64,000 nt of DNA from Candidatus Gastranaerophilales bacterium. Its GTDB lineage: Bacteria; Cyanobacteriota; Vampirovibrionia; Gastranaerophilales; Gastranaerophilaceae. This document shows positions 36,760 to 45,729 of the stretch, piece after piece (position 1 is the stretch's first letter; the number at the start of each line of letters is the position of its first letter). The notes beneath the pieces are model-generated. The model was not told where the DNA came from. It saw only the letters and a program-made list of their open reading frames with translations, and did not search any database. Location: assembly GCA_944323475.1 (NCBI GenBank), contig CALUSQ010000002.1, positions 62,001-126,000 of the forward strand. Reading direction: 5' to 3'. The translations under genes were made by a program, and so were the position numbers.

Positions 36760-37768
36760 AAAAGGCTTTTATTAATTCGATTATTTTTACAATTTCATCA
36801 GTCAAATCTGTTTTATATTTCAAATTCTTTGATATTTCTTTTGCAAAATCTGCTTTTTGAAAATCTCCAAGTTCATGTGTTCTAAAAAATTCTGACAGAA
36901 TTTTTGTCATTGGTAAATTTTTCTTAAAGTCAGCAATATTACTTTCACAAATATTTTTAAAACGCTTATTAATAGTCCTTTTAATAAGATTTAAAGAAAA
37001 TAAATCCTCAAATTCACCATGTTCAATTAAATAAATATAATCAGATTTTCTTAAAACATTTTTTATGTGATTTGCTGTTTCAACAGCATCAGCATCGAGC
37101 AATATAAAAATAGGTACTTTAATCTCATTTTTTAAATCACAATACAATTTTTCAACTTGATTTTTTCCACCCGCACTTATTAAACGAACACCATGTTTTT
37201 CAAAATCATATCCAACTAATCTGGCAAATTTGGGCATCAATATTTCTTCAGTTATACCTTCACATAACAATACTTTTTCAATAGGAAACCTTAGCGAATA
37301 TTTTTCTCTAAGAAATTTAGGATTTGAATAATCTTTAGATAAATAAACAAGTCTTTTTAGATTAATCGGAGCATTATCAATATTAGCAATTAGACTCAAA
37401 GCTGCAGTAATATTAATATTTAAATCAATAAAATTTAGCATATTATCAGATAAATTATAAGTATTGATAATCTCATCAATAAAAATTTTATTAAAATCAC
37501 AATCAGCTTGAATATATGGTGCCAGAACATTTAATGAATCATTCCACATTTTTTCAATAATTTTTTTTAAAGTATAAATATCCAAACTTTCAATTTCTTT
37601 TTTTGAAAGTTTAGGTGAAATCAAATATTTAGATAGCAACTCAGAAAATACCCTATAATACTTAATTTCAGGGTATTTGAAACGTGTTAGTCTATCCAAG
37701 GCTAGCAAAATATCTTTTGAAGATATATTGGAAAATTTAATTTTTTCTGGTTCAATCTTTTTATACAA
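36758..37768 (-). CDS. Stand-alone TOPRIM-domain protein (OLD-nuclease-like)
   Basis: The 336-residue protein has a helical N-terminal region (1-160) and a TOPRIM domain: VLLCEGITEE with Glu170 and Glu174, and FILLDADAVE with Asp225 and Asp227 (the DxD metal site), followed by IEHGEFEDLF. This is the TOPRIM type of OLD-family nucleases and ATP-dependent endonuclease-like proteins, but the ABC-ATPase half is missing. It could be a nuclease, a primase-like protein or part of a defence pair, and no partner is adjacent. The frame begins at TTG without a Shine-Dalgarno, so the start is uncertain. Confidence 0.8.
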   Translation of the reverse strand: MYKKIEPEKIKFSNISSKDILLALDRLTRFKYPEIKYYRVFSELLSKYLISPKLSKKEIESLDIYTLKKIIEKMWNDSLNVLAPYIQADCDFNKIFIDEIINTYNLSDNMLNFIDLNINITAALSLIANIDNAPINLKRLVYLSKDYSNPKFLREKYSLRFPIEKVLLCEGITEEILMPKFARLVGYDFEKHGVRLISAGGKNQVEKLYCDLKNEIKVPIFILLDADAVETANHIKNVLRKSDYIYLIEHGEFEDLFSLNLIKRTINKRFKNICESNIADFKKNLPMTKILSEFFRTHELGDFQKADFAKEISKNLKYKTDLTDEIVKIIELIKAF

Positions 37769-37864
37769 TACTTTTACTATTTCTTAATATTACTTATTAA
37801 TTATAACAAAAAAAGCAATTTTTTTAATTCTTGGTTTTTAACATAACAAAGGCAGAAGTGTAGA

Positions 37865-39298
37865 ATGTTAAATTTATCTAGTGTAAATAGTATAAATAAC
37901 AACCAATATTCATACGGAGTAACTAAATTAAATTCCGTAAATAGTACTACTGCAACTAATTCAAATCCAATTTTCTTAATAAAATCAGAAAAGAATGTTT
38001 CTAGAAATTGGCCAAGTTTTTCAGCACTAATTAACAAAAATGGGTTAAGAACGTCACTTACAGGGAAAACAGAACATGATAAATATAATACAGTAGTTAC
38101 AATGCTTGATAAAAAAACAAGGAATGAGCTACAAGAGCTTTTAAAAACCGGCAAATTACTTGATAACAGTGCTAACGACAACTCTACTACACTTGATAAT
38201 TTATATAAAATTGCTACAGAAAAAAGAGTCGATGGAATAGACAAAGAAACAATACTTAAAGATGTTATTACAACAATAAAACATCCATTTAATATCACAC
38301 AAAAATTTGGTGATGTTCCTGCAAATCTACAAACAGAAGTAATACAAAAAGAAAGACAGCAAGGGAAAAATATATCATCTCTTGACTTAGATGTAAAATC
38401 CAGCACCTGCCCTGCTGCGAGTATAGAATTCAATTTAGCACACAAAATGCCTGCAGAATTTGCAAGAATTGCAGAAGGTTTAAGCTCTCCTCAAATGAGT
38501 GTTCAAAAAACAATAGACGTCAGTGGACTTTCTCAAGGTCTAATGGATACAATATGGATGCTAAATGAGTTTCAAACTGAACATTCTCTTGAAAATTGGA
38601 AAAAACTGAAAGTAACACTAAAACCCGATGAAAATGCAATAATAAGAGCAAGAATTCAAAATAATTATAAAGACCCTGACGAACGTTCGGTAGTTGATGT
38701 ATTGATGCAATCGACATTTATGAATATAGGTGCACAAAACACATACGATACACTTACAGATAAAAGAATACCGAAATACAATCAAGATGATAGCGGCCTA
38801 ATTGATATTGAAAAAAACTTTGCGGAAGAATTAGCAACAGGAAAAGGCAAAGTCTGCGTTACTTATCAAAGAATAGATGATGAAGGGAAATTAGTAGGAT
38901 ATGAGTGTGAACAAAATGAAACTCTTGCTCATATCCAAAATACCTTAGATCAAGGAGATAATGTAATCATCGGATATACATATTGCGATAATGACAACTA
39001 TGTTATAGGCGGACACGAAATAACAATAATAGGAATAGAAACAGACAAAAAAGGTAAAAAATATTTTATATGCAATGATACTGATGATGGAGTATCAAGT
39101 GCAATTAAATATTCTGTAGATGAACTTTTACCTAAAATACATCATGCAGGAATCCCAAAATCAGTTTTAGTTGATAATGTAGAATTTGTCGAAGGCTGGA
39201 AAGAGCTTATGCAAGTTTACAAAGAAACAAAAGCAGAACAAGAAGTTCAAATTGCCCTTAACGACAAAAGACTAAAAGTATTAAACCAAGCTTCTTAA
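37865..39298 (+). CDS. Tagged protein with papain/C39-like Cys-His-Asn arrangement
   Basis: The 477-residue protein has an Asn/Ser-rich N-terminus with YSYG at 15-18, a variant of the F(x)G tag. A likely thiol-protease site follows: Cys182 in SSTCPAASIEFNLA at a helix start, His384 in GGHEITIIGIE at a strand, and Asn404/Asp405 in FICNDTDDG, as in C39-like and papain-like peptidases. No signal peptide is seen. I infer the fold from residue order only; an effector, toxin or housekeeping peptidase are all possible. Confidence 0.72.
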   Translation: MLNLSSVNSINNNQYSYGVTKLNSVNSTTATNSNPIFLIKSEKNVSRNWPSFSALINKNGLRTSLTGKTEHDKYNTVVTMLDKKTRNELQELLKTGKLLDNSANDNSTTLDNLYKIATEKRVDGIDKETILKDVITTIKHPFNITQKFGDVPANLQTEVIQKERQQGKNISSLDLDVKSSTCPAASIEFNLAHKMPAEFARIAEGLSSPQMSVQKTIDVSGLSQGLMDTIWMLNEFQTEHSLENWKKLKVTLKPDENAIIRARIQNNYKDPDERSVVDVLMQSTFMNIGAQNTYDTLTDKRIPKYNQDDSGLIDIEKNFAEELATGKGKVCVTYQRIDDEGKLVGYECEQNETLAHIQNTLDQGDNVIIGYTYCDNDNYVIGGHEITIIGIETDKKGKKYFICNDTDDGVSSAIKYSVDELLPKIHHAGIPKSVLVDNVEFVEGWKELMQVYKETKAEQEVQIALNDKRLKVLNQAS

Positions 39299-39373
39299 AT
39301 AAAACTTGGACATAAGTTTTTGATTCTTCTATAATTAACCTATTGGTAGAAAGAATTATATGAGGATTCATAA

Positions 39374-40330
39374 ATGAAAGCTGTAATTTTTGATGAGATT
39401 CTAAAGTTAGACAACAATTATCCTATACCTGTTCCTAAAACAGGAGAAGCGTTAATTAAAGTAAATACAATAGGTATTTGCAATACTGATTATGAAATAA
39501 CAAAAGGATATATGGGATACAAAGGCATACTGGGACATGAATTTACAGGTATAGTTGAAAAAGCACAGAATAAAAGCCTAATCGGCAAAAGAGTTGTTGG
39601 TGAAATAAACTGTGGTTGCGGTAATTGCGAATGGTGTGCCCAAGGATTGGAAAGACATTGTCCAAACCGTTCTACACTTGGTATATGGCAAAGAGAAGGT
39701 TGCTTTGCTGAATATGTATGCTTACCGGAAAAAAATCTGTTAGAAATACCTGAAAATGTATCAAATGAAGAAGCTGTCTTTGTCGAACCATTAGCTGCTG
39801 CATTAGAAATACTTGAACAAATACACATACCACCATATAAAAAAGTTATTGTTTTAGGCGACGGAAAACTTGGCTTAATAATAGCATTAGCATTAAACGC
39901 AGCAGGACTAAATTTAACACTTGTTGGAAAACATGAAGAAAAACTTACCCTTGCGAAAGCACAAGGTGTAAAAACCAAATTACTTAATGAATTAAAAATT
40001 GAAAAAACTTATGATTACGTCGTTGAAGCTACAGGTTCTATAACAGGCTTCGAGACATCATTAGCCCTCACAAAACCAAGAGGAACTCTTATTCTAAAAA
40101 GTACAATAGCAGCCTCAAAAGAATTTAATCTTGCACCTATTGTTATCGATGAAATAACCGTTGTAGGTTCAAGATGCGGACAATTTGCTCCTGCACTAAG
40201 ATTATTGGAAAGCAAAAGAATAGACGTAAAACCTCTGATATCAGATATCTATCCTATTGAAAAATCAATAGAAGCTTTTGAAAGAAATAAAGAAAAATCA
40301 TCAGTTAAGGTGCTAGTAAAAATTGACTAA
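39374..40330 (+). CDS. Zinc-dependent MDR alcohol dehydrogenase-like protein
   Basis: The 318-residue enzyme is shorter than typical MDR proteins (about 345). It has Cys in GICNTDYE, GHEFTGIVEKA, the structural zinc cluster CGCGNCEWCAQGLERHC, and the nucleotide motif VLGDGKLGLIIALAL. EPLAAALEILEQ is the conserved zinc-ligand Glu segment. The start follows GAGG. Its stop overlaps the start of the flippase-like gene by eight bases, so the two are coupled. Substrate unknown. Confidence 0.88.
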   Translation: MKAVIFDEILKLDNNYPIPVPKTGEALIKVNTIGICNTDYEITKGYMGYKGILGHEFTGIVEKAQNKSLIGKRVVGEINCGCGNCEWCAQGLERHCPNRSTLGIWQREGCFAEYVCLPEKNLLEIPENVSNEEAVFVEPLAAALEILEQIHIPPYKKVIVLGDGKLGLIIALALNAAGLNLTLVGKHEEKLTLAKAQGVKTKLLNELKIEKTYDYVVEATGSITGFETSLALTKPRGTLILKSTIAASKEFNLAPIVIDEITVVGSRCGQFAPALRLLESKRIDVKPLISDIYPIEKSIEAFERNKEKSSVKVLVKID

Positions 40331-41339
40331 ACTAAAACAACACAAAAGCAAAATTTTAGGATTGATTGTCAGCTCTCTATTCATAGGGTTGATAATATGG
40401 AATCTTGATTTTAAACAACTTATTGATACCTTTAAAGTCTTTAACTATAAAGTTTTATTAGCATTTATACCGCTATATACACTTGGATTATACATAAGAG
40501 GTTTCAGATGGAAATACTTGTTATGTGGAAGCAGCAAACTAACAGTTAAAGAGGCTTTTTTCTCTTTTACAACAGGTAATACAATAAACAGCTATCTTCC
40601 GGCTAGAGCAGGTGATTTTTGGAGAGCATACCATGTAGGCAAAAAACTCGATGAAAGTAAAATGAAAATGCTTGGTTCAATTATTCTTGAAAGAATAATA
40701 GATGGCATTTCAGTATTACTAATACTAACATTTGCTGTTCTTGCTTATTTTAAGCACAAATGGGTAATAAACCTAACATACATATCAGCAGCATTATTTA
40801 TCGGAAGTTTAATTTTCTTTTTTGCAATTTTTAAATACAACAAAACCGATTGGTTCTTTGAAAAAATCGCTCAAATACCAATGCTATACAACTTTAAAAA
40901 TCTTATATACAAAATATCTGGCATGATAAACAAGTTTATAGAAGGCTTCCAATCATTGAATAATCCAAAATGTTTTTTTATGGCATTTTTAACCAGTTGT
41001 ATAGCTTGGGGAATAGAATGCATTTTAACATACATTTTAATACTCGGATTTGGCAATGACTATGGTTTTTCCATATCATTATTTATAATAAGCTTCATAG
41101 CATTGTCGACAATAATACCATCATCATCAGTGTTTGTAGGCCCTTATCAATATGCTTATATTCTTGCTCTAGGAATTTATCATATTCCAAAAGCTAATGC
41201 ACTTGGTATTGCTTTTATCCATCAAATTACAATAATGATAATTATAACAACTATTTCAATAATATATTTTCTATTCACAGATACAAATTGGAAAAATATA
41301 AAAAAAGAAATTGAGGACAATAATGCAAGCGACGCCTAA
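40323..41339 (+). CDS. UPF0104 / LPG-synthase TM-domain (flippase-like) membrane protein
   Basis: This 338-residue polytopic membrane protein has about eight helices and the family's conserved loop FTTGNTINSYLPARAGDFWRAYHVGK, along with GSIILERIIDGISVL. Relatives (AglD/MprF-TM type, UPF0104) are proposed to flip or transfer lipid-linked groups. The start appears to be TTG, eight bases inside the dehydrogenase gene, with AAGGTG upstream at unusual spacing. Its 3' end overlaps hydF by 17 bases. Confidence 0.85.
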   Translation: MTKLKQHKSKILGLIVSSLFIGLIIWNLDFKQLIDTFKVFNYKVLLAFIPLYTLGLYIRGFRWKYLLCGSSKLTVKEAFFSFTTGNTINSYLPARAGDFWRAYHVGKKLDESKMKMLGSIILERIIDGISVLLILTFAVLAYFKHKWVINLTYISAALFIGSLIFFFAIFKYNKTDWFFEKIAQIPMLYNFKNLIYKISGMINKFIEGFQSLNNPKCFFMAFLTSCIAWGIECILTYILILGFGNDYGFSISLFIISFIALSTIIPSSSVFVGPYQYAYILALGIYHIPKANALGIAFIHQITIMIIITTISIIYFLFTDTNWKNIKKEIEDNNASDA

Positions 41340-42525
41340 AGCAAACAGACTTCATATAGGGATATTTGGGAAAAGAAATGCCGGTAAATCATCATTAATT
41401 AATACACTTGTAAATCAAGACATATCGATTGTCTCTCCCACCGCAGGTACAACCACAGACACTGTAGAAAAGACTATGGAATTTTTACCTCTTGGACCTG
41501 TAGTTTTTATAGATACTGCAGGAATCGATGATAATGGTTCACTTGGTGAAAAAAGAGTAGAAAAAACTAAAAAAGTTATGGATAGAATAGATATTGCTAT
41601 CATAGTCTGTGATTCAAATGGTTGGGATGAATATGAAAAAAATTTGTATAAAGAATTTGAAGAAAGAAATATCCCAGTACTTTCTGTAATTAACAAAGAA
41701 GATATTAAAACAATTTCTAAAGAAAAATTTGAAGAAATTGAATCGTACGTAAAAACGCCTCTAAAAACAAGCATTAAACAAAGTCGAGAAATTGTATACA
41801 GAATCAAACAACAACTTATTGATGCTTGTCCAGATGAATTTATAACACCACCTTCAATTTTAGGAGACCTTGTAAATTCAAAAGATACAGTAATTCTTGT
41901 AATTCCTGTAGACAAAGAAGCACCCAAAGGTAGAATCATTCTACCCCAAGTACAAGTACTTAGAGATCTATTGGACAATAGATGCAAAGTATTTGTCACA
42001 CAAGAAACTGAGCTAAAAGAAACTTTGTCAGAATTAAAAACAAAGCCTAAACTTGTTATTACAGATTCTCAAGCATTTGCAAAAGTCACAGAAGATGTTC
42101 CGCAAGACATAGAATTAACATCGTTTTCTATACTTTTTGCAAGAATGAAAGGCGATCTTAAAGAATTTTATGAAAGTGCAAAAAAAATTGATAAATTAAA
42201 TGATAATGACAAAGTTTTGATATGTGAAAGTTGTTCACATCATCAAATTGAAGATGATATAGCAAGAGTAAAAATACCAGCATTATTAAAGAAAAAAACA
42301 GGGAAGAAACTTGAATTTATTTATCATTCAGGACATGATTTTCCTCAAAATTTGACAGAATATGCCTTACTTATTCACTGTGGAGCCTGTATGACAAACA
42401 GAAAAGAAATATTGTCTCGAATTATGAAATGTAAAAAAGCAAATCTGCCAATTACAAACTACGGAATAACAATTGCATACTGTTTAGGTATTTTAGAAAG
42501 GGCCATTAAACCTTTTAAAGTTTAA
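41323..42525 (+). CDS. hydF: [FeFe]-hydrogenase maturation GTPase HydF
   Basis: The 400-residue protein opens with a P-loop GTPase (GKRNAGKSS, residues 16-24; TAGTTTD as switch; DTAGIDD as G3; NKED as G4), followed by a dimerisation domain and a C-terminal cluster domain with CSHH and HCGACM, the CxH...HCxxC ligands of the HydF 4Fe-4S cluster. HydF is the scaffold that delivers the 2Fe subcluster to apo-hydrogenase, working with HydE (24585-25577) and HydG. GAGGAC precedes the ATG at 41323; the longer frame from 41311 starts at a TTG within that element. Confidence 0.95.
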   Translation: MQATPKANRLHIGIFGKRNAGKSSLINTLVNQDISIVSPTAGTTTDTVEKTMEFLPLGPVVFIDTAGIDDNGSLGEKRVEKTKKVMDRIDIAIIVCDSNGWDEYEKNLYKEFEERNIPVLSVINKEDIKTISKEKFEEIESYVKTPLKTSIKQSREIVYRIKQQLIDACPDEFITPPSILGDLVNSKDTVILVIPVDKEAPKGRIILPQVQVLRDLLDNRCKVFVTQETELKETLSELKTKPKLVITDSQAFAKVTEDVPQDIELTSFSILFARMKGDLKEFYESAKKIDKLNDNDKVLICESCSHHQIEDDIARVKIPALLKKKTGKKLEFIYHSGHDFPQNLTEYALLIHCGACMTNRKEILSRIMKCKKANLPITNYGITIAYCLGILERAIKPFKV

Positions 42526-42587
42526 AATAATAGACACAGTGGAATAATGATATTATAATAAGGAAAATAATCAACGAGGAGTTAATA

Positions 42588-42920
42588 ATGTCAGAATCAA
42601 GACGTTGGTATGATAAAGACCCTGTTTTAAAAGAAGCACTTGAACTTTTGAGACTTCAAACAGATGAAACAAAAGCAGAAGCTGCAGATTATATACTAAA
42701 ACTTCAAGAACAAGTAGCAGCAGATGTAATAGAACATTTGTATGAAACACTAGCAAAATACCAAGGTAAAGGTAATCGTTGGTACGACAATGATCCTGTT
42801 ATGATGAAAGCAATTGAAATGCTTCGACTTGCTCCGCCCAAAATGCAAAGAATAGCAGCATTAAAACTTCTTTTAGCACTTGAACAAAAATCATCAGAAA
42901 ATTTGGAAGATTTAACATAG
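42588..42920 (+). CDS. Small protein with duplicated RWYDxDPV motif
   Basis: The 110-residue soluble helical protein contains two copies of the motif RWYDxDPV followed by a helix AxExLRL: residues 6-13 and 64-71, 58 residues apart. Helical segments rich in Leu and Ala follow each copy. I recognise no named family. It has GAGGAG before the ATG and is followed after seven bases by folE2, so the two are likely cotranscribed. The repeat suggests a two-fold symmetrical binding protein. Confidence 0.8.
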   Translation: MSESRRWYDKDPVLKEALELLRLQTDETKAEAADYILKLQEQVAADVIEHLYETLAKYQGKGNRWYDNDPVMMKAIEMLRLAPPKMQRIAALKLLLALEQKSSENLEDLT

Positions 42921-42927
42921 AGAAAAC

Positions 42928-43737
42928 ATGAAAAGCAAAATCAGAGATTTACACCTTAGAGATGTTCAAAACCTTGTAGACAATAGAGGAATTGATATTC
43001 AAAAAGTTGGTATAAAAAATGTTGATGTACCTCTGATAATACAGAGAAAAGGTCAAGAAAACCAGATTGTTTATGCGACAGCACAAATTTGTGCTTCACT
43101 TGCTATGAATTATAAAGGTACACATATGTCTCGTTTTATGGAAATACTAAACGAGTGGCGAGAAAAAGAACTACTTGGTGTTGATATTAAAGGATGTCTT
43201 GAAGCTATACAAAAAAAATTAGGAGCAAAAGCTGCTCAAGTAAAATTTTCTTTTAAATATTTTATTGAAAAAGAAGCTCCTGTTTCAAAACAAAAATCCT
43301 TAATGGCATATGATTGCTCATTCGAAGGTAGTCTTGACGAAGACAGCTACAAATTTTTTCTTGGTGTAAAAGTGCCTGTGACAACACTTTGTCCTTGCTC
43401 AAAAGAAATATCTGACTATTCTGCACACAACCAAAGAGCACTGATCAAAGTTGTTATTAGCTACGAAGAAAATGAGCATATTTGGTTAGAAGATTTAATA
43501 TCAGAGATAGAAGAAACTGCATCTTGCAAAGTCTATCCTTTATTAAAAAGAGAAGATGAAAAGTATGTAACAGAACATGCATATGACAATCCTAAATTTG
43601 TAGAAGACGTTTTGCGAGATATAGTAATAAAATTCAGAAAAAATCCTAAAATCAAATTTTTTGAAGCAGAAGTTGAATCACTTGAAAGTATACACAATCA
43701 CAGTGCATGGGCATATCAATTGGAGACAAAAGGTTAA
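42928..43737 (+). CDS. folE2: GTP cyclohydrolase FolE2 (type IB)
   Basis: This 269-residue enzyme makes 7,8-dihydroneopterin triphosphate from GTP for folate and/or queuosine. Signatures are LRDVQNLVDNRGIDIQKVGI, the KGTHMSRFMEIL segment, and TTLCPCSKEISDYSAHNQR, which holds the metal-binding Cys and the active-site residues of type IB enzymes. FolE2 can use metals other than zinc, so it is often seen in zinc-limited bacteria. The aminotransferase gene starts two bases after its stop. Confidence 0.95.
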   Translation: MKSKIRDLHLRDVQNLVDNRGIDIQKVGIKNVDVPLIIQRKGQENQIVYATAQICASLAMNYKGTHMSRFMEILNEWREKELLGVDIKGCLEAIQKKLGAKAAQVKFSFKYFIEKEAPVSKQKSLMAYDCSFEGSLDEDSYKFFLGVKVPVTTLCPCSKEISDYSAHNQRALIKVVISYEENEHIWLEDLISEIEETASCKVYPLLKREDEKYVTEHAYDNPKFVEDVLRDIVIKFRKNPKIKFFEAEVESLESIHNHSAWAYQLETKG

Positions 43738-43738
43738 T

Positions 43739-44983
43739 ATGAAAGAGCTTTTTAATGAATATGTAAAAAATATCGAAACATATATAATGTTTCAAATAAA
43801 ACAAGAAGCAGCAAAACTAACACCGGAGCTAAAAGCAAAAGGGAGAACTCCAATAGCATTAGCAATGGGTGCACCTGTTGCACCACCACCTAAATTTGTA
43901 TATGAAGAAATAAAGAAATCACTTGATACACCCCAAATACACACATATTCAACACCAAAAGGTGAATCATGGTTTCTTGAAGCTGTTGCCCAAAGAATGA
44001 AGAATCGATTTAATGTTGATCTAGATCCACAAAAAGAAATTTTTTCACTAATAGGGTCAAAAGAAGGTATTGCAAATTTTATTCGAGCATTAATTAATCC
44101 AACGACAAACGATGAAGAGAAGGACATTATACTTGTTCCTGATCCTGGATATGCTTCTTATACTCAAATGATAAAGACTTCAGGTGGCAAAAGCTACAGT
44201 ATTGCCCTCACTAAAGAAAATAACTACATGCCTGACTTGTATCAAGTATGGGAAAAAATGAAAAAAGATGGATATAACGAAAAAAAAGTAAAAGCTTTAA
44301 TGATAAATTACCCATCAAATCCACTCGGGGCAACATGTACAAAAGAATACCTAAAACATGTTGTCGATTTCTGTAAAGAAAAACAAATTTGGCTTATGAG
44401 TGACGCTGCTTACTGTGATTTATACTTTGATGAAAAAGACAAACCTCACAGTGTGCTTGAAATCGAAGGTGCAAAAGATGTAGCAGTAGAATTTTATAGT
44501 TTTTCAAAACCATATTCAATGACAGGATTTCGCTTAGGATGGATATGCGGCAATGCTGATGCAGTGGGAGCTTTTGGCAGACTCAAATCAACAATAGATA
44601 CAGGTATATTCAAAGTCATTCAAAATGCAGGCGCTAAAATAATTAATTCAAAGGATGGCGACGAATATATTTCACATTCCAATAAAGGATTTAAAGCTAA
44701 GCAAATGATTGTTGTAAACGGTTTTAGAGAACTTGGCTGGGAAATAAAAGATGAAGATATACCAAAGGCAACATTTTATATATGGCTGCCAATACCGCCG
44801 AGATATACATCATCAAAACAATTTACTGATGATTTACTAAAAAAATCAGGGATAGTTGTTGTACCAGGAAACGGTTTTGGAGAGAATGGCGAAGGCTACT
44901 TCAGATTATCTGCAGTAGCAACTGATGAACAATTAAAAGAAGTAATTTCAAGAATGAAAGAAGACGGGTTTTATTATAAATAA
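43739..44983 (+). CDS. Class I PLP aminotransferase (DapL/aspartate-aminotransferase-like)
   Basis: The 414-residue enzyme has ALAMGAPVAPPP near the N-terminus, YSTPKGESWFLEAVAQRM, the Asn in INYPSNPLGATC, DAAYCDLYFDE and the Schiff-base Lys in YSFSKPYSMTGFRLG. It closely follows the DapL-type layout (compare SLSKTAGFTGTRCGY of the enzyme at 26202). Substrate is unclear: a second diaminopimelate or an aspartate/aromatic aminotransferase. The start at 43739 follows AAAGGT; a longer frame inside folE2 lacks support. It shares one base with hisH (TAATG). Confidence 0.88.
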   Translation: MKELFNEYVKNIETYIMFQIKQEAAKLTPELKAKGRTPIALAMGAPVAPPPKFVYEEIKKSLDTPQIHTYSTPKGESWFLEAVAQRMKNRFNVDLDPQKEIFSLIGSKEGIANFIRALINPTTNDEEKDIILVPDPGYASYTQMIKTSGGKSYSIALTKENNYMPDLYQVWEKMKKDGYNEKKVKALMINYPSNPLGATCTKEYLKHVVDFCKEKQIWLMSDAAYCDLYFDEKDKPHSVLEIEGAKDVAVEFYSFSKPYSMTGFRLGWICGNADAVGAFGRLKSTIDTGIFKVIQNAGAKIINSKDGDEYISHSNKGFKAKQMIVVNGFRELGWEIKDEDIPKATFYIWLPIPPRYTSSKQFTDDLLKKSGIVVVPGNGFGENGEGYFRLSAVATDEQLKEVISRMKEDGFYYK

Positions 44984-45579
44984 TGAGCAATAATACAGTA
45001 ATAGTAGACTACAATGCAGGAAATTTAAAAAGTATAGCAAATATGCTTGATTACTTAGGAGAAACATATATAATCTCCTCATCAAAAAGTGATATCAAAA
45101 ATGCAAAACGTATTATTTTCCCTGGGCAAGGACACTTTAAACAAGCCATTGAAAATCTAGATAAAAAAAAGCTTATAGAACCAATTAAAACTGCTATTTC
45201 TGATGGTAAACCTTTTCTTGGGATATGTCTTGGATTACAAATTCTTTTTGAAAAAAGTGAAGAAGCTCCTGCTTTTGAAGGGTTATCTATACTTGAAGGC
45301 TCTGTAAAAAAATTTAAACAAGGAAAAGTTCCACAAATAGGTTGGAACAAAATATCAACAACCTCTAATAATAATTACCTAAAAAATGATTTCTTTTATT
45401 TTGTAAACTCATATTATGTAGAGCCAAAAAACAAAAATATAATTTCTTCTACAGCAAAATATAATATAGAGTTCTGCTCATCAATTCAAAAAGAAAACCT
45501 TACTGCGGTTCAATTCCACCCTGAAAAAAGTTCTACGGCAGGCATGGATTTTTTTAAGCTATGGATTACTAAATCGTAG
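44983..45579 (+). CDS. hisH: Imidazole glycerol phosphate synthase subunit HisH
   Basis: The 198-residue class I glutamine amidotransferase supplies ammonia to HisF in histidine synthesis. It has VDYNAGNLKSI at the N-terminus, the nucleophile Cys in LGICLGLQIL and the His-Glu pair in AVQFHPEKSS. No other his gene is nearby, which is common for scattered cyanobacterial-type his genes. It overlaps the aminotransferase by one base. The same HisH-like fold occurs in PdxT, but the VDYNAGN start favours HisH. Confidence 0.92.
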   Translation: MSNNTVIVDYNAGNLKSIANMLDYLGETYIISSSKSDIKNAKRIIFPGQGHFKQAIENLDKKKLIEPIKTAISDGKPFLGICLGLQILFEKSEEAPAFEGLSILEGSVKKFKQGKVPQIGWNKISTTSNNNYLKNDFFYFVNSYYVEPKNKNIISSTAKYNIEFCSSIQKENLTAVQFHPEKSSTAGMDFFKLWITKS

Positions 45580-45729
45580 CCTGTTTGTATCAACAAAATT
45601 CACTAATGAATTAATACTATTTTTTATACTGTAACCGTTTTTAATATTCAAAGCTCTTAATCTTAAGTCAAAAAGTACAAAATTTGACTCAAAGTGACTA
45701 TTACTTTTAGTTTCATTTTCGTTTTGCAT
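45559..45729 (-). CDS. Small hypothetical protein (56 aa), convergent with hisH
   Basis: On the complementary strand an ATG at 45729 opens a 56-codon frame ending at 45559-45561, overlapping the last 21 bases of hisH. AAAGAG lies six bases upstream of the ATG. The product begins MQNENETKSN and ends TNRLRFSNP; it is hydrophilic, with a helical middle (FVLFDLRLRALNIK). It fills an otherwise empty gap. No family is recognised, and a chance ORF remains possible. Confidence 0.4.
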   Translation of the reverse strand: MQNENETKSNSHFESNFVLFDLRLRALNIKNGYSIKNSINSLVNFVDTNRLRFSNP

